Source: an uncultured Acetatifactor sp. (GTDB lineage Bacteria; Bacillota; Clostridia; Lachnospirales; Lachnospiraceae). From it: a stretch of DNA of 28,152 nt. Positions 8,079 to 16,195 of this stretch are shown here, piece by piece. Numbering within the stretch: the stretch's first letter is position 1; every line of letters begins with the position of its first letter. The translations under genes were made by a program, and so were the position numbers. Location: positions 1 through 28,152 of the forward strand of contig CAJTZD010000045.1 of the NCBI GenBank assembly GCA_910584235.1. Reading direction: 5' to 3'. Under the pieces are notes generated by a model that saw nothing but the letters and a program-made list of their open reading frames with translations, was not told where the DNA came from and ran no database searches.

Positions 8079-9594
8079 ATGAACAATGCTTTCTATATCG
8101 CGGAAGACCGGGGCAAAGGAAAGCAGGGCCTTGTGAGAAATTACATCTATTACATGGGATGCATGAAAGAGTGGGACAAAAAGCTCTTTTTTGCCACCAT
8201 CCTGGTAGCGCTGCCCCTGGTGGCATCTATGCTGCTGCAGACACTGCTTCCCTCCGTGCTGATTCAGGGGCTGGAGGAGAAGCTTCCCATAGGCAGGCTG
8301 CTGGCGCAGATGGGGGCATTGTCCGGGCTTTTGTGGCTTCTGGGCACCCTGGCCGGGGTGATGCAGGAGTACGGCTACACGGGACAGAGCTATTTCTCCC
8401 TGTATTTTATGAAGAAATATGTGAGCAAGATCATGTAGGTGGACTATGAGAAATTGGACGACAAAGCGTTTCGGAACCTGTCGGAAAATGTCTGGAACGC
8501 AGGACTCTACGGCAGAGGGATTCGTGTTCTGCATCGGCGCGGTGAGCCGCTTTTCCCTCTCTTTCGAGATGCTGCTGCGCACAGTCATGGATTTCAATTC
8601 CGTGAACACCACCATCGGCTATGTGCGGGATTTCCTGGGAACGGAGGAAAGCTGGGGGGAGGAACCCAAAGTGGGCAGGGAGCGCATGGAGGAAATGTGC
8701 AGGAACCCGGTGGAAGTGACGTTAAAGGATGTGTCCTTTTCCTATCCGGACGGCAGAACTGTTCTGTCCCATGTAAATCTCACTGTCAGGCCCGGGGAAA
8801 AGCTGGCGCTGATCGGACTCAACGGCGCGGGCAAGACGACTCTGGTGAAACTGATCTGCGGCTTCTACCGGCCCACGGACGGGGAGATCCTGGTAAACGG
8901 CATCCCTGTCCGGGACTACGGCCGGGAAGAATACTACAGACTTATAGCCGTACTGTTCCAGGACTCCACTCTGCTGCCGGCTACCCTGGATGAAAACCTG
9001 ACCGGCCTGTGGGGAGAGGGAGGGCAGGGGGAGCCGGCGGAAGCGACAGAGCCAGTGGCGTCAAGGGAGCCGATGGAACCAAAGCAGTCCCATGCAGGCG
9101 CAGGGAAACGGCTGGATCGAAACCGGCTGGAAAGAAGTCTGTCACTTTCCGGTTTCCTGGAAAAATACGAAAGTCTGCCCGGGAAAGGCAGGACGCTTCT
9201 GGGAAAGAAGCTGAACGAGGGCGCCGCGGATTTCTCCGGCGGGGAGATGCAGAAGATGGCCATCGCCAGGGCGATTTACAAGGATGCGCCGTTTGTGATC
9301 ATGGACGAACCCACCGCGGCCTTGGACCCGGAGGCGGAATGCGGGGTCTTCGCAGGCTTTGACAGGATGGTGGGGAAGAAGACAGCCATCTATATCTCCC
9401 ACCGGCTGGCCTCCTGCCGGTTCTGTGAGGATATCCTGGTATTTGACCACGGAGAGGTGGTGCAGCGGGGCAGCCATGAGGAGCTGGCAGGAGAGCCGGG
9501 GCTGTACCGGGAGCTGTGGGAGGCCCAGGCCCGGTATTATGTACCTGCCGCGGAAAGCATTGCAGGGGCCGGAGGTCTGGCTCATCCGATCTGA
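8079..9594 (+). pseudogene. ABC exporter (fused permease-ATPase), inactivated
   Basis: ATG 8079 (AGGGAGGAG nine bases upstream) begins a membrane domain (LFFATILVALPLVASMLL, then GALSGLLWLLGTLAG). It stops at an in-frame TAG at 8436-8438, after which the same frame continues as VDYEKLDDKAFRNLSENVWN. At about 8514-8521 this joins, out of frame, to FVFCIGAVSRFSLSFEMLL from the end of a permease domain, so most transmembrane helices are deleted. The ATPase domain downstream is complete: Walker A GLNGAGKTT (8815-8841), signature FSGGEMQKMAIARA (from 9231), Walker B FVIMDEPTAALD and H-loop ISHRL. Family members are usually about 580-600 residues. A truncated ATPase-only product from an internal start is possible but unlikely to transport. 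Confidence 0.85.
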
Positions 9595-9766
9595 AGCCCG
9601 CATTTGGGAAACCCTGGGTCTGCCGGAGCTGATGCATAATAAGGGCAGCAGGCACAGCGAGGCAGCAGCGCAGCGTGCCTGCCAAAAGGCTGTCTGGCAG
9701 GGAGGGGAAGCAGGGCCTGGCGGGAGGTGGGGCCGGACGCCGAAGATCCTGCAGGATGAGGAGCCT

Positions 9767-10797
9767 TTATTTCGCCGGAACCTCCGGCCGCATCCATCCG
9801 GGGTAGCCTACGATATCGGGAGGATTTGAGCCTTTGTCCAGATTCTGCGTGGTCTTCCGGTACTCTCTCGGCGACATGCGCATGATTTTGATAAAACAGC
9901 GGTTGAAGCTGGAGACAGAGTGGAAGCCCACAGCCTCCGAGATGTCGAGGATGGAGTCCTCGGTGCTCTGCAGCAGGTTGCAGGCATTGGAGATTCTGGT
10001 GCGGTTGAGAAAATCCAGCGGGGAAATGTGCATGATGTCCCGAAATACCCTGCGGAAATGGGTGGGACTCCAGCGGCATAAATCCGCCAAATAATCGATG
10101 GAGAACTGCTGGCTGTAATTGTGTTCGATAAAGTCAAGGGCAGGAGCGATGATCAGGGCGTTGCCCCGCTTTTCTTCCGGATGCTCTTGGCCGCGGCCGC
10201 CGGCGAGGATATTCTCGGGGGGGTATTGACCGTGTCCTGGAAGCCATATGCGGCCTTGCTTTGCGAAGAGACGGAAAAGGCCTGCGCCACTTTTATGTAC
10301 AGGGACAACAAAAGCCCTTTGGCGCTGATCTGATAGCCGGGCTTTTCCTCCTCCAGCTCCCGCAGGACAGTCAGGGCAAGCTGGTAAATCTGGGGATATT
10401 CCTCCTGCCTGAAGATGACCTGCATGCCCCGGTGAGCGTATTGGGACAAATCGAAGTTTTTCCACGATACCGGAAGCATATTGTGGAACAGCGCCTGGGG
10501 ATCCAGGAAAATGTAGGACCAGAGGCTCTCCGTGCCGGGAGCGCTGTAGGTGGTATGAGGCACGTTCTTTGGGATCACGGTCACATCGCCGCTGCAAAAA
10601 GGCACGGGTTCATCGAACACCATCAGACTGCCGCCGTAAGTGTGGCAGATGCCTATCTCCAGGCAATTGTGGAAATGCAGCCTGTGGCTGGGAATGTCGG
10701 AAATCTTCCAGTGATCCCCGGAAAGCAGCAGGAGAGGAAACTGCCAGGGAAGACTGTAGCTTCTGTATTCTGTAACGGTTCGCTTTTGTTTCGGCAT
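9767..10797 (-). pseudogene. AraC-family regulator with a frameshift at a C7 run
   Basis: From ATG 10797 (AAGGAG seven bases upstream) one frame encodes a cupin-type sensor domain (HRLHFHNCLEIGICHTYGG, then DVTVIPKNVPHTTY) but ends early at 10153. A second frame encodes the two helix-turn-helix motifs (FSIDYLADLCRWSPTHFRRVF, then ILDISEAVGFHSVSSFNRCF) to the TAA at 9767. Both frames agree through a C7 tract (10217-10223), where one missing base joins ...DTVNTPP to ENILAGG. Repaired, the protein is about 343 residues, normal for the family. It is divergent from the sugar transporter operon and would be its expected activator. Sequencing error, true mutation and slippage at the run are all possible. 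Confidence 0.82.
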
Positions 10798-10853
10798 AAA
10801 AACGCTCCTTTTTATGTTCTGCTTTACAAAGGCCAACGAAAGAGTCTTATGTT

Positions 10854-10883
10854 AGTTTATCAAAAATTCTTTGGCGTGTCCAA
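10854..10883 (-). promoter_or_regulatory. Candidate promoter of the AraC regulator
   Basis: Minus-strand TTGGAC (10883-10878) and TAAACT (10859-10854) are 18 bp apart, about 57 bp upstream of the ATG at 10797. Both boxes match consensus moderately. Confidence 0.4.
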
Positions 10884-10964
10884 TAAAAAATGGAAATCTT
10901 TTCGTCATAATGCTTATAAAAAAGCATAAAATCCTTTTTCCCCATGCAATAAATCAAATTCCGC

Positions 10965-10994
10965 AAAACGAACATTTGGATAAATGTTCGTTTT
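10965..10994. promoter_or_regulatory. Perfect 13-bp inverted repeat in the divergent regulator-transporter gap
   Basis: AAAACGAACATTT (10965-10977) and AAATGTTCGTTTT (10982-10994) are perfect complements around GGAT. A second palindrome, ATGCTT-ATAAAA-AAGCAT, lies at 10910-10927. The gap (10798-11117) has no gene. A weak plus-strand promoter (TTGGAT 10976-10981, CATAAT 10997-11002, 15-bp spacer) would overlap the repeat. It may be an operator for the sugar operon or, given the T5, a leader attenuator. Confidence 0.5.
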
Positions 10995-11117
10995 TGCATA
11001 ATACTGACACTCTATTGCTTAGACACCGTGAACAAATCTGTGTAATACTACTTATAGTGACGCGGCACACACAACAAGTAAAGAGAGACGAAGGGGGTAA
11101 GCAAGTTGGAGAAGAAA

Positions 11118-12056
11118 ATGAACAAAATGAGCCTTGCTAGCCGGCGAAAGCTCCTGGTAAAAAACTTTCGCCATACCTGGCAGCTGTTGGTTCTGGTTTC
11201 GATTCCTTTGCTCCTGGTATTCATTCTGAACTACGCTGCCTATCCGGGCCTGCGGATGGTCTTCATGGACTATAAGCCCGCCAAGGGATATGACGGCAGC
11301 GAGTGGGTGGGGTTTGAGACCTTTGCCAAGGTGTTTCGGGACAAGGACTTCCACCGGGCGTTGAAGAACTCCATTGTGTTCAATGTTCTTGGAATGCTGG
11401 TGAGCTTTCCGGCGCCGATTATCCTGGCCCTGATTTTGAATGAGCTGCGCTACCCGAGATTTAAAAAGGTATCCCAGACTATCCTGTACCTGCCGCATTT
11501 CCTCTCCTGGCCCATCATCGGCAGCGTGGCGTACACATTGTTTCGCCCCTCCACGGGTCTTGTGAACGTGGTGTTGCGCAATATGGGGCTTATCCAGGAG
11601 GGCATTCCTTTCCTGACGGAGAAGACTCACTGGGCGGTAACTTATCTGCTCATAGGCGTCTGGGCCGGAATGGGCTGGGGCACCATCATCTACCTGGCGG
11701 CCATCACCGGCATCAACGGCGAGCTCTACGAGGCGGCCATGATCGACGGCGCCGGCAGATGGAAGCGGATGTGGCACATTACCCTCCCGGGCATCAAGGG
11801 AACCATTGTCACCCTGTTAATCATGAATATGGGGCGTCTCATGGGCAGCAACTTCGAGGCCCTGCAGGTATTCGATAATTCACAGGTCAGGGAATACCAG
11901 TACCAGCTGGCCATCTACATATACCAGAAAGGTCTGTCCGGCAACCGGTTCAGCATGTCCACGGCGGTGGGGCTGTTCCAGTCGCTGGTGGGTCTGGGGC
12001 TGGTGCTTATGACGGACTGGATGGCGAAGCGGATGGGCGAGGAAGGACTGTTTTAG
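11118..12056 (+). CDS. ABC sugar transporter permease, LplB-like
   Basis: This six-helix inner-membrane permease of about 312 residues belongs to the carbohydrate uptake transporter-1 group. The cytoplasmic EAA loop, EAAMIDGAGRWKRMWHITLP, is clear and contacts a shared ATPase. The N-terminus (RHTWQLLVLVSIPLLLVFILNY) and the FxxDYKPxxG segment after the first helix are typical of LplB/YteP proteins that work with a YtcP-type partner. ATG 11118 has GGAG six bases upstream. TTG 11106, with AAGGGGG eight bases upstream, is an equally possible start adding four residues. It is first in the operon. No ATPase gene is present, as usual for systems that use an MsmX-type shared ATPase. Confidence 0.9.
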   Translation: MNKMSLASRRKLLVKNFRHTWQLLVLVSIPLLLVFILNYAAYPGLRMVFMDYKPAKGYDGSEWVGFETFAKVFRDKDFHRALKNSIVFNVLGMLVSFPAPIILALILNELRYPRFKKVSQTILYLPHFLSWPIIGSVAYTLFRPSTGLVNVVLRNMGLIQEGIPFLTEKTHWAVTYLLIGVWAGMGWGTIIYLAAITGINGELYEAAMIDGAGRWKRMWHITLPGIKGTIVTLLIMNMGRLMGSNFEALQVFDNSQVREYQYQLAIYIYQKGLSGNRFSMSTAVGLFQSLVGLGLVLMTDWMAKRMGEEGLF

Positions 12057-12071
12057 AGGAGGGTGACGCGA

Positions 12072-12998
12072 ATGAGCAAGAAAGAGAAAGAAGTAAAGGA
12101 AAGCATTGCCGGCGACGGCAGCAGAGCCATAAACAAATTCCGGCTGGGCGATGGCCTCATGATACTTATTATCGTGCTGATCTGTCTGACATGTATTCTG
12201 CCCTTTATACATGTGCTGGCAAAGTCGCTGTCTTCCAACAGCTTCGTGGCCTCGCAACAGGTTACGCTGTGGCCCAAGGGGGTTACCACAGAGGCGTACC
12301 GGAGGGTCTTTCAGGATGATGCGATGATATATTCCCTGTTCTTCAGCGTGGGGGTCACATTGATATTTACGTTTCTTGGCCTGACGGTCTGTCTGTGCGC
12401 AGCGTATCCGCTCTCCAAAAAGGAGCTCCCTTTCAAAAGGGCGATTACGTTCCTGCTGGTAGTTCCCATGTATTTCGGGGCGGGCCTGATTCCCACCTAC
12501 CTGCTGTATAATGACTTGCACCTGCTGGACAATGTATGGGTGCTTATCCTGCCGGGCATCTATTCCGCCTACAACATGCTGATCATGAAGACCTATTTTC
12601 ATTCCAGCATTCCGGACAGCCTGGAGGAATCGGCCTTTTTGGACGGAGCCAGCTATTTCAAGATTATCAGATACATCATCCTGCCCCTGAGCAAACCGAT
12701 TCTCGCAACGCTGGGGCTGTACTACGCGGTGGGCAGATGGAACAGCTACGGCGACAATCTGTATTACATTAGAATGCGGACGGATTTGAGAATGCTGCAG
12801 TATAAGCTGTATCTGCTTGTGACCACGGCAACGGAAGCGATAAACACGGCAGCGGAGGAGGGGTCTGCAGTGACCAGCACGCCGGAGGTGCTCCAGGCGG
12901 CCACCATTATGTTCGCTACTGTCCCTATCATCATTATCTATCCGTTCTTACAGAAATATTTCGTTAAGGGAGCCATGATCGGTTCCGTGAAAGGGTAA
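12072..12998 (+). CDS. ABC sugar transporter permease, YtcP-like
   Basis: This is the second permease of the importer, 308 residues with six predicted helices. The EAA loop reads EESAFLDGASYFKIIRYIILPLSKP, and the C-terminal IYPFLQKYFVKGAMIGSVKG is the characteristic end of YtcP/YesQ-type permeases. It would form a heterodimeric channel with the preceding LplB-like protein. ATG 12072 has GAGGAGGG eight bases upstream; the GTG at 12063 lies within that spacing and is less likely. The 15-bp gap to the first permease shows tight co-transcription. It is followed by the binding-protein gene after 72 bp, a gap containing a TATAAT (13042-13047) without a good -35. Confidence 0.9.
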   Translation: MSKKEKEVKESIAGDGSRAINKFRLGDGLMILIIVLICLTCILPFIHVLAKSLSSNSFVASQQVTLWPKGVTTEAYRRVFQDDAMIYSLFFSVGVTLIFTFLGLTVCLCAAYPLSKKELPFKRAITFLLVVPMYFGAGLIPTYLLYNDLHLLDNVWVLILPGIYSAYNMLIMKTYFHSSIPDSLEESAFLDGASYFKIIRYIILPLSKPILATLGLYYAVGRWNSYGDNLYYIRMRTDLRMLQYKLYLLVTTATEAINTAAEEGSAVTSTPEVLQAATIMFATVPIIIIYPFLQKYFVKGAMIGSVKG

Positions 12999-13070
12999 AT
13001 AAAGATAGTTTCCCGAAGAGGGTGGCTATAGATCTTAGCTTTATAATAAATTCTTAAGGAGGAACAGAGT

Positions 13071-14876
13071 ATGAAGAAGAAAATGATCCAGAAGCTCCTG
13101 ACGCTGACTCTTAGCGCGGCCATGGTATTAGGCGCATTGACAGGCTGCGGCGGGGATGCGGACAGCCAGTCCGGCCAGCCGGAGGAAAGCACGAAAGAAA
13201 GCTCGGAGGAAAGCAAATCGTCTGAGGCATCCCGGGAAAGCCAGGGCTCGGAAGACGATGCATCCCAGAGCGAGGAGTCCGAGAGCAGTTCGGGCACAGC
13301 GGAAGGGGCAGGCATGGAGGGGTGGAGAGCATTTGCGGAAAATGTGACCCTGAAGATCCCCGTGTATGACAGAGGCGCGGAAGGCGTGCCGGATGTAAAG
13401 GACAACTATTGGACCAAATGGGTACAAGAGAATTTCGGGGATCAATACAATATCACGGTACAGTACATCCCCATCACCAGGACCCAGGTCATGCAGGATT
13501 ACGCGCTGCTGTCTTCCAGCCAGAACCTCCCTACCATTCTGATGGAATATGACTATGACAAGCTGGCCACCTGGGCTGAGGAGGGGTATCTGCAGACCAT
13601 AGATCTGGACGCTTTCCAGGAGGTGGCGCCCACCTATTATGGCAAAATGGTGGAGAATAACCAGCTGGTCTACACGGAACTGAACGACGAGAAGTATTTC
13701 GTACTTGCCGAGAGGCCTTATTACAATACCACACCGAACTTCATCACATTCTATCGCCTGGACTGGCTTGAGCAGGTGGGATATGACCATATTCCTTTGG
13801 ATCGCGGGGAGTATCTGGACGCCATGCAGAAGATCATGGATGCAGGCATTGCGGAGCATCCGGGCGGAGGCGCGATGTTTGCCTCACAGGGCGGCGAGCA
13901 GGTCTACAGTACAAGGGAGTTTCCTTTGAACGAGGAAGAGTGGGCTATGTACGGCGACTTCAACATTCCGTCCATGAGCTGGCCGGCGCATAAGGAAGTT
14001 TTGAGAAGAGCCAATGAAGACTACAACTTAGGGATCACCAATCCGGAGTATTACACCATTGACGCCACCACCGCAGAGGCCAACTTTACTACGGGCAAGA
14101 CCTATGCCTACGGCGCTTACATGGCTCCTTCCATGCCGATTCTGGACACTTTCTATGCCAATAACCCTGATGCCAAGCTGGCGGTATATACTTTCGTCGG
14201 CGAGGATCGCAAGACCCAGCCTGACCCTGTAGTCGGCGATTATCCTCTTTACCGTGCCGACAATGCTTTCGGCATGACCATCGGCTTCTCCAATTTTGCC
14301 AGCGAGGATGAGGTAAAGGCCGCGTGGATGTATCTGGAGTGGATGATTCAGCCGGAGAACCTGCATACGATTCAGTGGGGTGTTGAGGGCGAGACCTATA
14401 ACCTGGACGAGAACGGCTTTGAAGTGGCAGTAAGCGACTACGAGGGCGAGTACAAGCTGGGCTACAATGGCAATAAGGACTACTGGTGCGCGGTAATCGA
14501 GGCCAGAAATGTAGGGGATATGTATGACAATATCAAATTGAATTCCCCGAAAGGCTATCCTCAGGATTTCACCGAGGAGATTACGGCAATCTATGACCTG
14601 AATGTAAAGAAAGCCGAGCTGGGCTATCCTATCAGCGATGCGCTGTTTGCCGTAACCATTAATTCCGTGGACGAGTACCGCGGAGACCTGCAGATGAAAT
14701 ACGCAGAGTTCAAGGATCAGCTGGTGATGTGCGCTCCGGAGGAGTTTGATGCATTGTATGACCAGCTGGCTCAGGAATATCTTGACATGGGATATCAGGA
14801 GATTCTGGACGAGAGAAAGGCAGCCTATGAGGCCGGCAAGACCACAAAGCTTCCGGACAACCAGAAAGCGAAGTGA
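13071..14876 (+). CDS. Extracellular solute-binding lipoprotein (family 1, YtcQ-like)
   Basis: The 601-residue protein begins with a lipoprotein signal peptide: positive MKKKMIQK, hydrophobic core and lipobox ALTGC with C26 as the lipidation site. A Ser/Glu-rich flexible linker (about 30-80) follows, typical of Lachnospiraceae surface lipoproteins. The rest is a large binding fold with DNYWTKWVQENFG and FTTGKTYAYG, matching the long YtcQ/LplA subgroup. It would capture an oligosaccharide, by context a galactose- or rhamnogalacturonan-derived sugar, and deliver it to the two permeases. AAGGAGG lies eight bases upstream of ATG 13071. A strong stem-loop follows the stop codon. It appears intact. 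Confidence 0.93.
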   Translation: MKKKMIQKLLTLTLSAAMVLGALTGCGGDADSQSGQPEESTKESSEESKSSEASRESQGSEDDASQSEESESSSGTAEGAGMEGWRAFAENVTLKIPVYDRGAEGVPDVKDNYWTKWVQENFGDQYNITVQYIPITRTQVMQDYALLSSSQNLPTILMEYDYDKLATWAEEGYLQTIDLDAFQEVAPTYYGKMVENNQLVYTELNDEKYFVLAERPYYNTTPNFITFYRLDWLEQVGYDHIPLDRGEYLDAMQKIMDAGIAEHPGGGAMFASQGGEQVYSTREFPLNEEEWAMYGDFNIPSMSWPAHKEVLRRANEDYNLGITNPEYYTIDATTAEANFTTGKTYAYGAYMAPSMPILDTFYANNPDAKLAVYTFVGEDRKTQPDPVVGDYPLYRADNAFGMTIGFSNFASEDEVKAAWMYLEWMIQPENLHTIQWGVEGETYNLDENGFEVAVSDYEGEYKLGYNGNKDYWCAVIEARNVGDMYDNIKLNSPKGYPQDFTEEITAIYDLNVKKAELGYPISDALFAVTINSVDEYRGDLQMKYAEFKDQLVMCAPEEFDALYDQLAQEYLDMGYQEILDERKAAYEAGKTTKLPDNQKAK

Positions 14877-14944
14877 GAATCCCTGTCTGTGGGAAAGGCA
14901 GAATCTGTAGATAAACTGTAAACTTGCGAACTGTAGAGTGAAAA

Positions 14945-14971
14945 CGGCCCACCGGTTCCGCCGGTGGGCCG
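14945..14971 (+). terminator. GC-rich hairpin after the solute-binding gene
   Basis: CGGCCCACCGG-TTCCG-CCGGTGGGCCG is a perfect 11-bp stem with a 5-nt loop. It is not followed by an immediate T-run (AAGTTATCCGGTTTTC), so it is better read as a partial terminator or 3' stabiliser. That would keep binding-protein mRNA above the enzyme mRNA within one operon. The gap to the next gene (14877-15124) shows no other gene. Confidence 0.6.
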
Positions 14972-15124
14972 AAGTTATCCGGTTTTCTGCTGAAGGGCAG
15001 GGGATTTTTCAGGATTATCAGCCTTATAAAGAAAATAATACTTGCTGTCACAGATGCAGGCAATTACAATGGTAGCAGGAAAAAATCACGCGAGACGTCC
15101 TAGGGGCGGGAAATGGAGGGACAT

Positions 15125-16174
15125 ATGCTGCGGCTGGAGTATGACAAAAAACAGATTGAAGAGATCATCGACAGGATTGTCAAAAAGACCATGAACATGG
15201 ACATGACCTGGGAATGGCCCTGCGGGGTGGCCTATTACGGGATAGGGGAAGCCTATGAGAAGACAGGGAAAGAGGAGTATCTGACCCTGCTTAAGGACAG
15301 GGTGGACGAGCTCATCGACCTGGGACTCCCAAACGCATGGACAGTGAACGCCTGCGCCATGGGACATTGCCTGGTGACGCTCTGGCAGGCCACGAAAGAA
15401 CAGAAATATCTGGACATCCTGATGAGCAAAATCGAATACCTGAAAAAGGATGCCCTCCGCTTCGGGGACAATGTGCTGCAGCACACGGTCTCTCCGGGCA
15501 ATGACTTTCCGGAGCAGGCCTGGGCGGACACCCTGTTCATGGCGGCGCTTCTCATGCTGCGGGTGGGCGTCATGAATGGGGATCAGGAGCTCATCGATGA
15601 CGCTCTGAATCAGTGGTACTGGCATATCAGGTACCTGCAGGATCCGGGCAGCGGCTTTTATTATCACGGCTACGACAATATCGCGGGAAACCACATGTCC
15701 GGCATCTACTGGGGCAGGGCCAATGCCTGGGCCGCATACACCATGTCCAGGGTGGGAGGGCTGGTTCCCCAGTGGTATCTCTACCCGAAATGCATCGATG
15801 TGTCGGGCTCTCTGGACGAGCAGCTTGCCGCGTTGAAGACAGTTCAGACAGAGAATGGGCTTTGGCGGACTGTGCTGGACGATGAGGAGTCTTATGAGGA
15901 AGTTTCGGCCTCCGCGGGCATTGCGGCCGCCATGCTGGAGAGAGGGAATCCGCTCCATGTGAAATATATCAACAAGGCTATAAAGGGTCTGATTGCAAAT
16001 GTGAGTCCGGAGGGCAAGGTCATGAACGTGTCCGGGGGCACTGCGGTGATGCGGGACAGGGAGGGCTACAGGGGTATCCCTAAGCAGTGGATCCAGGGCT
16101 GGGGCCAGGGGCTGGCACTGGCGTTCTTCTCCAGGCTGCTGGCTTCAGGGGATATTGCCGACAGGGCGATGTAA
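15125..16174 (+). CDS. GH105-type unsaturated rhamnogalacturonyl/glucuronyl hydrolase
   Basis: This cytoplasmic protein of about 349 residues has an (alpha/alpha)6 barrel of the GH88/GH105 type. Diagnostic segments are EQAWADTLFMAALLML, with the catalytic Asp equivalent to YteR D143 (residue 135 here), GIYWGRANAWAAYTM, YEEVSASAGIAAAM and IPKQWIQGWGQGLALAFF. These enzymes hydrate the 4,5-unsaturated uronic acid left by pectate or rhamnogalacturonan lyases, releasing the neighbouring sugar (often rhamnose). ATG 15125 has GGAGGG four bases upstream. ATG 15113 would add four residues but overlaps that site. No signal peptide, so it acts on imported oligosaccharide. The GH112 gene follows after 21 bp. 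Confidence 0.9.
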   Translation: MLRLEYDKKQIEEIIDRIVKKTMNMDMTWEWPCGVAYYGIGEAYEKTGKEEYLTLLKDRVDELIDLGLPNAWTVNACAMGHCLVTLWQATKEQKYLDILMSKIEYLKKDALRFGDNVLQHTVSPGNDFPEQAWADTLFMAALLMLRVGVMNGDQELIDDALNQWYWHIRYLQDPGSGFYYHGYDNIAGNHMSGIYWGRANAWAAYTMSRVGGLVPQWYLYPKCIDVSGSLDEQLAALKTVQTENGLWRTVLDDEESYEEVSASAGIAAAMLERGNPLHVKYINKAIKGLIANVSPEGKVMNVSGGTAVMRDREGYRGIPKQWIQGWGQGLALAFFSRLLASGDIADRAM

Positions 16175-16195
16175 TACATGAGAGAGGAGGCAGAT

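Noticed and set aside
9648..9682. GCAGGCAC/GTGCCTGC inverted repeat as terminator of the AraC gene
   Set aside because: The stem is only 8 bp around a loop of about 19 nt, and there is no T-run in either direction.
15066..15071. TACAAT before GH105 as another member of the palindrome promoter group
   Set aside because: It lacks the CATG arm and the TGN of the extended -10, so it is probably a chance match within the operon.
15086..15958. 290-residue open frame opposite the GH105 gene
   Set aside because: Shadow of the GH105 coding frame, with no family match or ribosome binding site context.
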